Shown: positions 19,838 to 29,859, counted from the first letter of the stretch. The stretch: 56,228 bases of DNA from Jeotgalibacillus alimentarius (GCF_000829445.1 NZ_JXRQ01000003.1:1-56228); one strand, 5' to 3'. Numbers and translations are program-made. Notes: generated by a model not told the origin, from the sequence alone.

Positions 19838-19875
19838 AAACGTACGATAATGATATAGTTACTATACATTATTCG
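19830..19875 (+). promoter_or_regulatory. purR promoter with PurBox-like palindrome
   Basis: TTGCTT at 19830, an 18-bp spacer and TATAGT at 19854. Over the -10 lies an inverted pair CGATAATG (19845-19852) and CATTATTCG (19867-19875). PurR sites contain CGAA-type cores in inverted pairs, so autoregulation is plausible. Confidence 0.42.
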
Positions 19876-19898
19876 GGTTTTGGGAGGTTGCTCACCGC

Positions 19899-20744
19899 AT
19901 GAAAATTAAACGAAGTGAACGCCTGATTGATATGACGCATTATTTATCTGAACATCCACGCGAGCTTGTATCGCTTACTTTTTTCGCGGAACGTTATGCT
20001 TCAGCTAAATCATCAATCAGTGAAGATTTAGTCATTGTGAAGGAAACGTTTGAGAACAGAGGAATCGGCACTTTACAGACAGTGCCTGGTGCAGCTGGCG
20101 GTGTGCGGTTTATTCCGGGCGTCAGAAAAGATCAGGCAGAAGAAGCGCTTAGCGTATTATCTGAGCAGGTAAGCAGATCTGACAGGTTATTGCCGGGCGG
20201 CTACTTATTCATGACGGATATTCTCGGTGACATCCACCTCATGAATCACGTTGGAAAGCTGTTTGCAGGAGCGTTTGCCAATGAGCAGATCGACCTCGTG
20301 ATGACAGTAGCGACTAAAGGCATCGGGATTGCTCATGCAGCTGCCCGTTACCTTGGTGTGCCGGTAGTCGTTGCAAGGCGTGACAGTAAAGTAACGGAAG
20401 GCTCCACTGTCAGCATTAACTATGTTTCAGGTTCATCTAAAAGGATTCAGACAATGGTCTTATCCAAAAGAAGCGTCAAACAGGGGGCAAGAGTCCTGAT
20501 TGTTGACGACTTTATGAAAGCCGGCGGGACAGCAGCAGGCATGAAAAATCTACTTGAAGAGTTTTCAGCAACTGTCGCAGGAGTTGGTATTTTTATCGAA
20601 TCCGAACAGGAAGCCGGAGAAGAGCGTCTTGTAGAAGATTATATCTCGCTTCTGAAATTAAGAAGCGTGGACGAAAAAGGTAAAACCATTCAAATCGAAA
20701 CCGGCAACTACTTTGACCGCGTCTCATCCTTTTTAAAACAATAG
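19899..20744 (+). CDS. purR: Purine operon repressor PurR
   Basis: A 281-residue repressor with an N-terminal winged helix (residues 1-75) and a C-terminal phosphoribosyltransferase-like domain. The PRPP-binding loop is VLIVDDFMKAGGTAAGM (~200-216). ppGpp or PRPP binding to this pocket sets repression of purine genes in B. subtilis. GGGAGG lies ~15 bases before the ATG. It is followed by a repeat element and then ridA. Confidence 0.96.
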   Translation: MKIKRSERLIDMTHYLSEHPRELVSLTFFAERYASAKSSISEDLVIVKETFENRGIGTLQTVPGAAGGVRFIPGVRKDQAEEALSVLSEQVSRSDRLLPGGYLFMTDILGDIHLMNHVGKLFAGAFANEQIDLVMTVATKGIGIAHAAARYLGVPVVVARRDSKVTEGSTVSINYVSGSSKRIQTMVLSKRSVKQGARVLIVDDFMKAGGTAAGMKNLLEEFSATVAGVGIFIESEQEAGEERLVEDYISLLKLRSVDEKGKTIQIETGNYFDRVSSFLKQ

Positions 20745-20747
20745 CTA

Positions 20748-20921
20748 TGTTAAAGAACGATGTTGTTTTAGCACAGCTGGTGATTGCAGCGGAAGGGGGA
20801 CGACTCCAGCAGGAGAAGCGTGACAGGTGAGACCCCGCAGAAGCGTAGCTTCGAGGAGGCTCACCGCACGCCCTGCGGAAAGCGTTCCCCCTGCAGCGGA
20901 AATCAACAGCCACCTTTAACA
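20748..20921 (+). repeat. Inverted-end intergenic element, copy 1 (174 bp)
   Basis: The ends TGTTAAAG and CTTTAACA are inverted repeats, and further in GCTGGTGATT/AATCAACAGC and GGGGG/CCCCC continue the symmetry. The inner 72 bp at 20788-20859 is identical to 29900-29971. It starts 3 bp after the purR stop and ends 15 bp before the ridA ribosome binding site. No coding frame is evident, so it looks like a non-autonomous, MITE-like or REP-like element. Confidence 0.82.
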
Positions 20922-20950
20922 GAACCAACACAATAAGAGGAGGAATGATC

Positions 20951-21325
20951 ATGAAATTTGTACAGACGAATGAAGCACCACAGGCAATTGGCCCATACTC
21001 ACAAGGGATGGTCGTAAATAATATGTTCTACAGCTCAGGGCAGATCCCGCTGACACCTGAAGGTACGCTTGTTGATGGCAGTATTGAAGAGCAGACGCAC
21101 CAGGTATTTAAAAACCTGCAGGCTGTTCTTGCAGAAGCAGGAGCTTCTCTTTCAACTGTTGTAAAAGTAATGGTCTTTCTTGATGATTTGAGCGACTTTG
21201 ATGCAGTTAATGCGATTTATGCAGAGTACTTCGGTGATCATCGTCCGGCACGTTCATGTGTGGAAGTGTCAAAGCTGCCAAAAAGTGCAGGTCTTGAAAT
21301 CGAAGTCATCGCGCTGGTTAAATAA
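20951..21325 (+). CDS. ridA: 2-iminobutanoate/2-iminopropanoate deaminase RidA (YabJ)
   Basis: A 124-residue YjgF/YER057c/UK114 family enzyme that removes reactive enamine/imine intermediates. [21 protein letters not shown], the conserved arginine in [13 protein letters not shown], and the C-terminal EIEVIALVK are diagnostic. AGGAGG at 20938-20943 fits the ATG at 20951 rather than the one at 20945. In B. subtilis it forms an operon with purR; here a repeat element has inserted between them. Confidence 0.95.
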   Translation: MKFVQTNEAPQAIGPYSQGMVVNNMFYSSGQIPLTPEGTLVDGSIEEQTHQVFKNLQAVLAEAGASLSTVVKVMVFLDDLSDFDAVNAIYAEYFGDHRPARSCVEVSKLPKSAGLEIEVIALVK

Positions 21326-21336
21326 ACCTTAACTAT

Positions 21337-21387
21337 CAGGCTTTTCCCGCAGGTTAACAACCTGTCTGGAAAAAGCCTTTTCTTTTT
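21337..21387 (+). terminator. Terminator of ridA
   Basis: Outer arms AGGCTTTTCC and GGAAAAAGCCT enclose an inner CAGGTT/AACCTG hairpin and are followed by a T-rich tail. Confidence 0.85.
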
Positions 21388-21416
21388 GGAAAAAAATATG
21401 ACTATTTTCATGTTTC

Positions 21417-21447
21417 AGGTAGGGATATCGGCCTTCCATATAGAAAT
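21417..21447 (+). promoter_or_regulatory. Possible sigma-H promoter of spoVG
   Basis: AGGGATA at 21421-21427 and GAAAT at 21443-21447, 15 bp apart, resemble the sigma-H pattern (AGGAWWT then GAAT). spoVG is the classic sigma-H gene in B. subtilis. Confidence 0.4.
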
Positions 21448-21490
21448 AAGAGGGAGGCTTGTACTAAGGGGGGAAAGGTGGTGGAAATCA

Positions 21491-21772
21491 GTGGAAGTAA
21501 CAGATGTGAGACTTAGACGCGTGAGCTCGGATGGCAGGATGCGTGCGATCGCTTCCATCACGCTCAATGGTGTATTTGTTGTACATGACATCCGGGTGAT
21601 TGATGGAAATAATGGATTATTTGTAGCGATGCCGAGTAAACGTACACCTGATGGGGAATTCCGGGATATCGCTCATCCGATAAATGCTGAGATGAGAGAT
21701 ATTATTCAGCGTTCAGTACTGGCTGAGTACGATCGGGATTCAACGATTGCTTATGAAGAAGCGGGTGCTTAA
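21491..21772 (+). CDS. spoVG: RNA-binding regulator SpoVG
   Basis: A 93-residue protein with [27 protein letters not shown] and [19 protein letters not shown], the SpoVG signature. It is a sporulation and septation regulator that binds nucleic acid. The GTG at 21491 has AAAGGTGG eight bases upstream and gives the family length; the longer upstream frame crosses the promoter. It has its own terminator. Confidence 0.95.
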   Translation: MEVTDVRLRRVSSDGRMRAIASITLNGVFVVHDIRVIDGNNGLFVAMPSKRTPDGEFRDIAHPINAEMRDIIQRSVLAEYDRDSTIAYEEAGA

Positions 21773-21793
21773 TGCCCTGTATATGAATAATGG

Positions 21794-21830
21794 AATCCGG
21801 ATGCGTAGCAGCATCCGGGTTTTCTTTTAC
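21794..21830 (+). terminator. Terminator of spoVG
   Basis: AATCCGGATGC and GCATCCGGGTT pair around a short loop, followed by a T-rich tail. Confidence 0.87.
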
Positions 21831-21936
21831 AGAATTGTAACCGTTAACAGATTCTTCTGAAATTACCGCTTTCCTTGAAATGAATGAGTTTTTGTAATAT
21901 ATTCAAAGTGGAAAAATGTTGACTGGAGGACCGGTA

Positions 21937-23310
21937 ATGTCGAATCGATATGCGGTAATTTTAGCTGCGGGTCAGGGTACCCGTATGAAATCCAAATTAT
22001 ATAAAGTACTTCATCCTGTTTGTGGAAAGCCAATGGTTGAACACGTGTTAGAGCAGGTGAAAGAAGCTGATATGCAAGAAGTCATTACCGTTGTTGGTCA
22101 TGGTGCTGAACTTGTTCAGTCCAAGCTTGAGGGTCGTTCGGAATTTGTTCTTCAGGCTGAACAGCTGGGAACTGCCCATGCTGTTATGCAGGCGAAAGAC
22201 CGTTTACAGAATAAAGATGGAATCACGTTGGTTGTATGCGGTGATACACCACTTATTACTGCTGAAACAATGTCTTCGCTGATTCAGCATCATGAGGAAC
22301 AACAGGCGAAAGCAACGATCCTGACAGCACATGAAGAGAACCCTGCCGGCTATGGCCGGATTATTCGCGGAGAAGACGGACTTGTGACGAAAATCGTTGA
22401 GCACAAGGACGCGAATGAGACAGAGCTTGCTGTCCAGGAAGTAAATACAGGAACCTACTGCTTTGATAATCAGGCACTCTTTGAAACACTTGAAAAAGTA
22501 GACAATGATAACGTCCAGGGTGAGTATTATCTTCCTGATGTCATTGAAATTCTCAAAAATGCAGGCGAGGCCATTGCGGCTTACCAGACGCCTTCATCTG
22601 ATGAAGCACTTGGTGTGAATGACCGTGTGGCGCTATCAAAAGCGGAAAGCCTGATGCGTAAGCGTATTAACGAGCAGCAGATGCGTAACGGTGTCACCCT
22701 GATTGATCCTGCTTCCACTTATATCAGCGTAGATGCTGTGATCGGAAGCGATACAGTCGTGTATCCGGGTACTGTCATTGAAGGTCAGACTGTCATTGGT
22801 GAAGAATGTACAATCGGACCGAACAGTGAGATCAAAGACAGCAAAATCGCGGATCGCACAGTGATTAAACAGTCAGTCGTACATGATAGCGAGATCGGTT
22901 CAGATGTAAATATCGGACCGTTTGCACACATTCGTCCTCAGTCTGCAATTGAAGATGAAGTGAAGATCGGTAACTTTGTAGAGATTAAGAAAACACAGTT
23001 CGGCAAGGGAAGTAAGGCATCTCATTTGAGCTATATCGGTGATGCTGAAGTCGGTTCAGGTGTAAATCTTGGCTGCGGATCGATCACTGTGAATTACGAT
23101 GGTCAGAAGAAGCATCTGACAAAGATTGAAGACGATGCTTTTGTAGGCTGTAATTCTAACCTTATTGCTCCTGTCACGGTTGGAAAAGGTGCTTATATTG
23201 CTGCCGGATCTACGATTAATAAGGATGTCCCGGCTGCGGCGCTGTCTATCGCCCGTGCCCGACAGGAAAATAAAGAAGGCTACGCACAAAGAATTAACAC
23301 TAAAAAATAA
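21937..23310 (+). CDS. glmU: Bifunctional UDP-N-acetylglucosamine pyrophosphorylase / glucosamine-1-phosphate acetyltransferase
   Basis: A 457-residue enzyme making UDP-GlcNAc for cell wall synthesis. The N-terminal uridylyltransferase has [19 protein letters not shown] (residues 9-27), QLGTAHAV and CGDTPL. The C-terminal part is a left-handed beta helix of hexapeptide repeats (~250-440) with the acetyltransferase residues in [14 protein letters not shown] and NYDG. The ATG at 21937 follows TGGAGGA; the ATG at 21916 lacks a site. It is 12 bp from prs. Confidence 0.97.
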   Translation: MSNRYAVILAAGQGTRMKSKLYKVLHPVCGKPMVEHVLEQVKEADMQEVITVVGHGAELVQSKLEGRSEFVLQAEQLGTAHAVMQAKDRLQNKDGITLVVCGDTPLITAETMSSLIQHHEEQQAKATILTAHEENPAGYGRIIRGEDGLVTKIVEHKDANETELAVQEVNTGTYCFDNQALFETLEKVDNDNVQGEYYLPDVIEILKNAGEAIAAYQTPSSDEALGVNDRVALSKAESLMRKRINEQQMRNGVTLIDPASTYISVDAVIGSDTVVYPGTVIEGQTVIGEECTIGPNSEIKDSKIADRTVIKQSVVHDSEIGSDVNIGPFAHIRPQSAIEDEVKIGNFVEIKKTQFGKGSKASHLSYIGDAEVGSGVNLGCGSITVNYDGQKKHLTKIEDDAFVGCNSNLIAPVTVGKGAYIAAGSTINKDVPAAALSIARARQENKEGYAQRINTKK

Positions 23311-23322
23311 TTGGAGGCTGTC

Positions 23323-24282
23323 ATGTCTACTGAATATGCCAATTCTAAATTAAAAATCTTTTCATTGAATTCAAACCATAAGTTAGCTGAGGATATCGCT
23401 GAGTCAATCGGAACGAAGCTTGGAAAATGTTCAGTTACACGTTTTAGCGACGGAGAAATTCAAATTAATATTGAAGAAAGTATCCGTGGCTGTGATGTAT
23501 TTGTCGTACAGTCTACTTCAAGCCCGGTGAATGAAAACCTGATGGAACTGTTAATTATGGTTGATGCGCTGAAACGTGCTTCTGCTAAAACAATTAACAT
23601 TGTAATGCCTTATTACGGTTACGCACGTCAGGACCGTAAAGCGCGTGCACGTGAACCGATCACTGCAAAATTGATTGCCAACCTGCTTGAAACAGCAGGT
23701 GCTACACGTGTCATCACACTTGACCTTCATGCACCGCAGATCCAGGGCTTCTTTGATATCCTGATTGACCACCTGCGCGGCGTGCCGATCATCGCTGAAT
23801 ACTTTATGCAGAAGAATTTCAATCCTGATGAGCTTGTCATCGTTTCACCGGATCACGGTGGGGTAACACGTACGCGTAAACTCGCTGAATATCTGAAAGC
23901 GCCAATCGCAATCATTGATAAGCGCCGTCCGAAGCCTAACGTATCAGAAGTCATGAACATCGTTGGTAACGTTGAAGGTAAGACATGTATTCTGATTGAC
24001 GATATTATTGATACAGCGGGAACAATCACACTTGCTGCCAATGCACTTATGGACGTTGGCGCAAAAGAGGTATACGCAAGCTGTACGCACCCTGTCCTGT
24101 CAGGTCCGGCAATGGAGCGTATTAACGACTCTGCCATCAAAGAATTGGTTGTAACAAACTCAATTGCACTGTCTGAAGAAAAACAGGGCGGTAAAATTGT
24201 AGAACTTTCAGTAGCAGGACTTCTTGGCGAAGCCATTATCCGCGTTTACGAACAACAGTCTGTGAGTATGCTGTTTGACTAA
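23323..24282 (+). CDS. prs: Ribose-phosphate pyrophosphokinase
   Basis: A 319-residue enzyme making PRPP for purines, pyrimidines, histidine and tryptophan. [17 protein letters not shown] and [17 protein letters not shown] bind [16 protein letters not shown] follows, and the PRPP loop is [12 protein letters not shown] (~222-233). TTGGAGG right after the glmU stop fits the ATG at 23323. A terminator follows. Confidence 0.97.
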   Translation: MSTEYANSKLKIFSLNSNHKLAEDIAESIGTKLGKCSVTRFSDGEIQINIEESIRGCDVFVVQSTSSPVNENLMELLIMVDALKRASAKTINIVMPYYGYARQDRKARAREPITAKLIANLLETAGATRVITLDLHAPQIQGFFDILIDHLRGVPIIAEYFMQKNFNPDELVIVSPDHGGVTRTRKLAEYLKAPIAIIDKRRPKPNVSEVMNIVGNVEGKTCILIDDIIDTAGTITLAANALMDVGAKEVYASCTHPVLSGPAMERINDSAIKELVVTNSIALSEEKQGGKIVELSVAGLLGEAIIRVYEQQSVSMLFD

Positions 24283-24293
24283 TAGAAAAACGT

Positions 24294-24328
24294 AAACAGA
24301 CGTCCAAAACAGGGCGTCTGTTGTTTTT
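24294..24328 (+). terminator. Terminator of glmU-prs
   Basis: AACAGACGTCC and GGGCGTCTGTT pair around AAAACA, followed by GTTTTT. Confidence 0.87.
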
Positions 24329-24399
24329 AAATCGTCACAAAAAGTACGCTGAAGTCTTATTTGACACGGATTTCCATCAAAAAATCTCAATATTTAAGG

Positions 24400-24424
24400 G
24401 TTTAATTGCACATATGCAGGGTAA
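24400..24424 (+). promoter_or_regulatory. Sigma-B promoter of ctc
   Basis: GTTTAA at 24400-24405, a 13-bp spacer and GGGTAA at 24419-24424 match the general stress sigma-B consensus (GTTTAA, 12-14 bp, GGGTAT) with one mismatch. ctc is the founding sigma-B gene of B. subtilis. Confidence 0.8.
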
Positions 24425-24485
24425 TGTAGTGTATGGACAGCTAAAAAAATTAAAAATTGAAATTAACTTTGGAAGGTGATTAGAC

Positions 24486-25151
24486 ATGAGTTCAGTACTA
24501 AAAGCAACGAAAAGAGAAGGATTTAAACATTCAGATTTAACAGCACTTCGCAACGCAGGTAAACTGCCTGCTGTCGTGTATGGTTATAAAGTTGAAAACA
24601 CATCAATCTCAGTAGATGAAATTGATCTTGTTAAAACAATCCGTGAAGTAGGCCGTAACGGTATCATTCAACTTGATATCGAAGGTAACAAGCAAAATGT
24701 AGTATTAAGTGACTACCAGAGCGACTTCCTTAAAGATGAAATCATCCACGCAGATTTCCTTGCAGTCAACATGTCTGAGGAACTAACTGTAGACGTGACA
24801 GTAAATGTTGTGGGTGAAGCAGCTGGAGCGAGAGAAGGCGGCGTAGTACAGACAGTCCTTCACGAGCTTTCAATCTCTGCAAAGCCTAATGACATTCCGG
24901 AATCATTCGAAGTGGATGTAACGGATCTGAATATTGGTGAGTCATTCAGTGTGGAAGATCTGCGCAGCAAGTATGACGTAACGATCAACCATGAAGATGA
25001 CGAAACAATCGTTTCAGTTCTTGCACCTCGTACAGAAGAGGAAATCGAAGAGCTTGAAGAAGAAGTAGGCGCAGGTGAAGCCGGTTCTGGTGATGCTGAA
25101 AGCACAGAAGAAACAGAAGGCGATGCTGAAACAGCTGAAGAAAACGCATAA
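24486..25151 (+). CDS. ctc: General stress protein Ctc (ribosomal protein bL25 family)
   Basis: A 221-residue two-domain L25/TL5 protein. The N-terminal bL25 domain (residues 1-90) binds 5S rRNA, and the C-terminal Ctc/TL5 beta domain covers ~95-185. The last ~35 residues form a strongly acidic Glu/Ala/Gly tail of low complexity. The gene has a sigma-B promoter, so it is expected to rise under stress. GGAAGGTGATT precedes the ATG. Confidence 0.95.
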   Translation: MSSVLKATKREGFKHSDLTALRNAGKLPAVVYGYKVENTSISVDEIDLVKTIREVGRNGIIQLDIEGNKQNVVLSDYQSDFLKDEIIHADFLAVNMSEELTVDVTVNVVGEAAGAREGGVVQTVLHELSISAKPNDIPESFEVDVTDLNIGESFSVEDLRSKYDVTINHEDDETIVSVLAPRTEEEIEELEEEVGAGEAGSGDAESTEETEGDAETAEENA

Positions 25152-25210
25152 AACTCCGTTGAGATCAGCCACTGCTGTCTGAATGACAACAGCCTGTTTC
25201 AACAGAGCAC

Positions 25211-25256
25211 AGATAAGCGCAACCTTTCTTATGGAGGTTGCGCTTCTTATCGTTTA
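25211..25256 (+). terminator. Terminator of ctc
   Basis: GATAAGCGCAACC and GGTTGCGCTTCTTATC pair over 13 bp with one bulge, around an 11-base loop. The T tail is short (CGTTTAAA). Confidence 0.75.
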
Positions 25257-25279
25257 AAATAGTATTTATATTAAACGTT

Positions 25280-25337
25280 TGGCACGGCTGTTGATTGGAG
25301 CTTTAGCCGAAATCGCCAATCAGAGTTAACAGAAACA
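25280..25337 (+). repeat. Deleted remnant of the inverted-end element
   Basis: GGCTGTTGATTGGAGC matches the left end of the copy at 29860, and GAAATC...TTAACAGAA matches its right end. The middle ~130 bp is missing. It lies between ctc and pth. Confidence 0.6.
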
Positions 25338-25376
25338 ACAAAGAAAAATGTTTGAACGTATACAGAGGTGTAAATA

Positions 25377-25940
25377 ATGAAACTAATGATTGGTCTCGGA
25401 AACCCCGGGAAACCTTATGATAAAACAAAACACAATATCGGCTTTGAAGTCATTGATGAACTCGCAGAACGCTGGAATGCACCTTTAATGCAGACAAAAT
25501 TTAAAGGTATCTTCAGCAAGGCAGTCGTGAACGGAGAAAAAGTGATCCTGTTAAAACCGCTCACTTATATGAACCTGTCAGGTGAAAGCATTCGGCCGCT
25601 CATGGATTACTTTCAGATCGACATTGAAGATATTGTCGTTATTTATGACGATCTTGATCTTCCAATGGGGAAAATGCGTCTGCGTCAAAAAGGCAGCGCG
25701 GGTGGTCATAATGGGATTAAAAGCACGATTGCCCATCTTGGTACGCAGGAGTTCAATCGAATCCGCATTGGTATCGATCGTCCGCCGCACGGAATGAAAG
25801 TGCCGGACTATGTGCTGAGCCGCTTTTCTAAAGAGGAATGGACAGAAATGGGGCAGGTGGTAGCGAAAAGTGCTGATGCATGCGAACGCTTTTTGGAGAA
25901 GCCTTTTTTAGAAGTCATGAATGAATTTAATGGAGCTTAA
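25377..25940 (+). CDS. pth: Peptidyl-tRNA hydrolase
   Basis: A 187-residue enzyme that recycles peptidyl-tRNA released from stalled ribosomes. [18 protein letters not shown] (residues 6-23) holds the catalytic His20 and Asn, [11 protein letters not shown] and [26 protein letters not shown] follow with the catalytic aspartate. It is full length. ACAGAGGTG precedes the ATG. The position between ctc and fin is conserved. Confidence 0.97.
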   Translation: MKLMIGLGNPGKPYDKTKHNIGFEVIDELAERWNAPLMQTKFKGIFSKAVVNGEKVILLKPLTYMNLSGESIRPLMDYFQIDIEDIVVIYDDLDLPMGKMRLRQKGSAGGHNGIKSTIAHLGTQEFNRIRIGIDRPPHGMKVPDYVLSRFSKEEWTEMGQVVAKSADACERFLEKPFLEVMNEFNGA

Positions 25941-25942
25941 GT

Positions 25943-25972
25943 GAATAACCCGCGCGCTTCCTGCTTATACTA
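25943..25972 (+). promoter_or_regulatory. Forespore (sigma-F/G type) promoter of fin
   Basis: GAATA at 25943-25947, exactly 18 bp, then TATACTA at 25966-25972. This is a near-perfect match to the sigma-G/F pattern (GnATA, 18 bp, CATACTA). fin is made from a forespore promoter in B. subtilis. Confidence 0.65.
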
Positions 25973-26007
25973 GATTATCAGGCAGGACGTGAAGGGAGAT
26001 GACACAA

Positions 26008-26235
26008 TTGGCTGTTCATTATCATTGCCGTCACTGCAGAAGTGAAATCGGCACAATTGACTCGCCGCTGATGGATGCAGAGCGGCTTGGGCTGCACACC
26101 CTTTCAGCAGAGGAGCGTCGAAACATGATATCCTATACAGAAGGACATGTTCACATCCAGACAATCTGTGAGGATTGCCAGGAATCCCTTGAGAGGAATC
26201 CGGATTTTCATGAACTGGATCAATTCATACAGTAA
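26008..26235 (+). CDS. fin: Anti-sigma-F factor Fin
   Basis: A 75-residue zinc-binding protein with two CxxC pairs (CRHC near residue 6 and CEDC near 55) and the signature LSAEERRNMISY. In B. subtilis Fin (YabK) inhibits sigma-F and helps the forespore switch from sigma-F to sigma-G. I chose the TTG at 26008, since AAGGGAG ends directly before the ATG at 25999 and is spaced correctly for the TTG; this also gives the B. subtilis N terminus (MAxHYxCRHC). Confidence 0.93.
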   Translation: MAVHYHCRHCRSEIGTIDSPLMDAERLGLHTLSAEERRNMISYTEGHVHIQTICEDCQESLERNPDFHELDQFIQ

Positions 26236-26291
26236 AAGCTTTGGATCAGTATCCAAGGCATTTTTCTGTTTACATCCGGGAGGAGAACAAC

Positions 26292-29200
26292 TTGAAAACG
26301 TTAGTAAACGGTTTAATAAAGGACCAGCAGATCAGGTCTGTTATAGAAGATTTGGATCTTGAACGCGGGGAACAGCTGTTATCCGGGCTTTCAGGATCTG
26401 CAAGAAGCACATTTATGGCAGCTGTCTATGAGCAGCATAAGCGTCCGCTGATGATCGTGACGCCTAATTTGCTGAGCGCGCAAAAGCTGTATGATGACCT
26501 CGCCCAGTCTGTGGATGAAGAGGCACTTTATATGTATCCGGCCAATGAACTGATCGCAGCAGAGATGAGTATCGCAAGCCCTGAGCTGCTGGCGCAGCGT
26601 CTTGAGGCAATGAATCATCTCGCGGTCAGTGGACGGGGTGTCTATATCGTACCGATGGCGGGTCTTAGAAAGATTGTACCGCCTAAAGATCAGTGGGTGA
26701 ATCACCAATTCACTTTATCGGTTGGACATGACATTGATGTGGACCAGACATTGTCTGCTTTAATAAAAATGGGCTATCAGCGCGCGGATATGGTGAGCAG
26801 TCCGGGCGAATTCAGCATGCGCGGAGGTATTCTCGATATTTATCCGCTGACATCTGATCCAGTCAGAGTTGAGCTGTTTGATACCGAAGTTGATTCAATC
26901 CGGACATTCTCAGCAGAGGATCAGCGGTCAATTGAAACACTTCAGGAAGTCGCGATCGGACCGGCCAGCGAAATGATTATGGAAGCACCGACGCTTGAAA
27001 AGATTGCTGGTGAGCTGAGAGCGCGTCTGAAGGACAGCCTGAAAAGAGTAAAGCGAAAAGCTGTGAAAGAAACGATGGCAGAGCAGACTGAATACGATAT
27101 TCACCTGCTTGAAAACGGCCGTAAACCTGACCAGCTATTTAAATATCAGTCTCTCGCTTATTCAAAAGCTGCAAGTCTCATTGATTATCTACCTGAAGAC
27201 GGCATGGTGATGTTTGATGAGATCAGCCGGATATTTGAAATGGATGAGACGCTTGAAAATGAAGAAGCTGACTGGACTGTCTCGCTTCTTGAAGAAGGGA
27301 AGATGCTGCACGATATTCAGGTATCGCACAAGCTTTCAGAGCTGATGGCTGAGAAGCGTCAGAAGGTTTATTTTTCCTTGTTTACAAGAAAGATTGCACA
27401 TATGAATCCGAAGAAGGTTCATTCATTCTCGTGTAAGCCGATGCAGAGCTTCCACGGTCAGATGCATCTGCTAAAGGCAGAGATTGATAGATGGAAGAAA
27501 GGCAGATTCACAGTTGTGATGCTTGCGCCGGACGGACAGCGGATTGACAAGTTCGAACGGGTGCTCGCTGACTACGAGATCGACGCTGTAATTGTTAAAG
27601 AAGGCGATCCGCTGATTCCGAATGCTGTGCAGATTGTGAGCGGTTCTCTTCAGTCAGGCTTTGAGCTGCCGATGAACAAGCTTGCGGTGATGACAGAAGA
27701 GGAGCTGTTCCGCCAGAAGACACGGAAGAAAAAACGCCGTCAGAAGCTTTCGAATGCTGAACGGATTAAGAGTTATTCTGAACTGAAGGTCGGGGATTTT
27801 GTCGTTCACGTTAATCACGGGATCGGAAAATACCTCGGTATTGAAACACTTGAAATTAACGGTCTTCATAAAGACTATTTAAATATTCACTATAAAGGCA
27901 ATGATCAGCTGTATGTGCCTGTGGACCAGATTGATCTGGTGCAGAAATATGTCGGCTCAGAAGGCAAAGAACCGAAGCTTTATAAGCTTGGTGGAACTGA
28001 ATGGAAGCGCGTAAAGTCCAAGGTTCAGTCAACCGTTGCTGATATCGCTGATGATCTAATAAAGCTTTATTCTGAACGGGAGACGTCAAAGGGATATGCG
28101 TTTACAGAAGATACGTCTGAGCAGCGTGACTTTGAAGCAGCTTTTCCTTATTCAGAAACAGAGGATCAGCTGCGTTCGATTGAAGAAATTAAAAAAGATA
28201 TGCAGCGTGATCGCCCGATGGATCGTCTTTTATGCGGTGATGTGGGATACGGGAAAACAGAAGTTGCGATCCGTGCTGCTTTTAAAGCGGTGATGGATGG
28301 CAAGCAGGTAGCCATTCTTGTACCAACCACGATCCTGGCCCAGCAGCATTATGAAACGATGATTGAACGGATGCAGGACTTCCCTGTGAATGTCGGACTG
28401 ATGAGCCGCTTCAGAACGAAAAAGCAGCAGGAAGAGACAATGAAAGGACTCGCTTCAGGGTCTGTCGATATTGTCGTCGGTACACACCGTCTGCTGTCCA
28501 AGCAGATCAAGTACCGTGATATCGGTCTGTTAATCATTGATGAAGAACAGCGCTTTGGGGTAACGCACAAAGAAAAAATTAAGCAGCTGAAAACAAATAT
28601 TGATGTCCTGACACTGACAGCGACCCCTATCCCTCGTACGCTGCATATGTCGATGCTTGGCGTGAGAGATCTTTCTGTGATTGAAACGCCGCCTGAAAAC
28701 CGGTTCCCGGTTCAGACGTATGTAATGGAATATAACGGTGCGCTGATCAGAGAAGCGATTGAACGGGAAATGGCACGGAATGGCCAGGTTTATTTCCTTT
28801 ATAACCGGGTTGAGGATATTACAAAAAAAGCAGATGAAATTGCTTCGCTTGTACCGGATGCGCGCGTGGCAGTTGCTCACGGCCAGATGACTGAAACCGA
28901 GCTTGAATCTGTTATTTTTCAGTTCCTTGAAGGGGAATATGACGTCCTGGTGACGACGACTATTATCGAAACAGGCGTCGATATTCCGAATGTTAACACG
29001 CTGATTGTATTTGATGCTGACAGAATGGGCTTATCACAGCTTTATCAGCTGAGAGGACGTGTCGGCCGTTCTAACCGTGTCGCGTATGCCTATTTCACTT
29101 ACAGAAAAGATAAAGTGCTGACAGAAGTGGCTGAACAGCGGCTTCAATCCATTAAAGAATTCACAGAGCTCGGTTCAGGATTTAAAATCGCGATGCGTGA

Positions 29201-29837
29201 TTTGAGTATCCGGGGGGCCGGAAATCTTCTTGGTGCCCAGCAGCACGGCTTTATCGATTCTGTCGGATTCGACCTTTACTCACAGATGTTGAAGGATGCG
29301 ATTGAAGAGCGTAAAGACCTTCTTCCAGGAAAGCAGCAGGATGAGAGCCGTGAAAAGCAGCAGGCAGTGGAGATTGACCTCGATATTAAGCAGGATGCGT
29401 ATATTCCTGAAAGCTATATTCCCGATGGTCATCAGAAGATCGAGATGTATAAGAAATTCCGCGGTCTGAAAACGATCGATGAAGTACTTGAGCTCAAAGA
29501 CGAAATGATCGACCGTTTCGGCGATTATCCGGATGAAGTGCATAACCTTTTTCAGGTCGCTGAAATTAAAGCGTACGGTTATGAAGTCGGACTCGAGACA
29601 ATTCATCAGACAAAAGATGAGGTTAAAATCGAGCTGAGTGAAGACGGTACTCAAAAAATAGACGGTGCTAAAGCGTTCGATATTACCAATGAATATAAGC
29701 GTAGCGTAGGGCTTGGTTTTGAGAATAACAGGCTCCGGATCACATTCAAAATCAAGGGTCAGAAGCCTGAGTCATGGTTTACTATGATTCACCGGGTGCT
29801 GTCACGTCTGCCTGAGACGCTTAAAGAATCCGCTTAA
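26292..29837 (+). CDS. mfd: Transcription-repair coupling factor Mfd
   Basis: An 1181-residue translocase that removes RNA polymerase stalled at lesions and recruits UvrA. The UvrB-like N-terminal region (1-~350) has GLSGSARS and RGGILDIYPL. The polymerase-interacting domain starts near 465 (KVGDFVVHVNHGIGKYLGIE). The RecG-like motor carries GDVGYGKTEVAIRAA, IIDEEQRFG and LRGRVGRSNR, and the C-terminal D7 domain ends the protein. The TTG at 26292 follows GGGAGGAG; an earlier TTG at 26241 has no site. Confidence 0.97.
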   Translation: MKTLVNGLIKDQQIRSVIEDLDLERGEQLLSGLSGSARSTFMAAVYEQHKRPLMIVTPNLLSAQKLYDDLAQSVDEEALYMYPANELIAAEMSIASPELLAQRLEAMNHLAVSGRGVYIVPMAGLRKIVPPKDQWVNHQFTLSVGHDIDVDQTLSALIKMGYQRADMVSSPGEFSMRGGILDIYPLTSDPVRVELFDTEVDSIRTFSAEDQRSIETLQEVAIGPASEMIMEAPTLEKIAGELRARLKDSLKRVKRKAVKETMAEQTEYDIHLLENGRKPDQLFKYQSLAYSKAASLIDYLPEDGMVMFDEISRIFEMDETLENEEADWTVSLLEEGKMLHDIQVSHKLSELMAEKRQKVYFSLFTRKIAHMNPKKVHSFSCKPMQSFHGQMHLLKAEIDRWKKGRFTVVMLAPDGQRIDKFERVLADYEIDAVIVKEGDPLIPNAVQIVSGSLQSGFELPMNKLAVMTEEELFRQKTRKKKRRQKLSNAERIKSYSELKVGDFVVHVNHGIGKYLGIETLEINGLHKDYLNIHYKGNDQLYVPVDQIDLVQKYVGSEGKEPKLYKLGGTEWKRVKSKVQSTVADIADDLIKLYSERETSKGYAFTEDTSEQRDFEAAFPYSETEDQLRSIEEIKKDMQRDRPMDRLLCGDVGYGKTEVAIRAAFKAVMDGKQVAILVPTTILAQQHYETMIERMQDFPVNVGLMSRFRTKKQQEETMKGLASGSVDIVVGTHRLLSKQIKYRDIGLLIIDEEQRFGVTHKEKIKQLKTNIDVLTLTATPIPRTLHMSMLGVRDLSVIETPPENRFPVQTYVMEYNGALIREAIEREMARNGQVYFLYNRVEDITKKADEIASLVPDARVAVAHGQMTETELESVIFQFLEGEYDVLVTTTIIETGVDIPNVNTLIVFDADRMGLSQLYQLRGRVGRSNRVAYAYFTYRKDKVLTEVAEQRLQSIKEFTELGSGFKIAMRDLSIRGAGNLLGAQQHGFIDSVGFDLYSQMLKDAIEERKDLLPGKQQDESREKQQAVEIDLDIKQDAYIPESYIPDGHQKIEMYKKFRGLKTIDEVLELKDEMIDRFGDYPDEVHNLFQVAEIKAYGYEVGLETIHQTKDEVKIELSEDGTQKIDGAKAFDITNEYKRSVGLGFENNRLRITFKIKGQKPESWFTMIHRVLSRLPETLKESA

Positions 29838-29859
29838 GGACACCTTTCTTACAAGGCGA

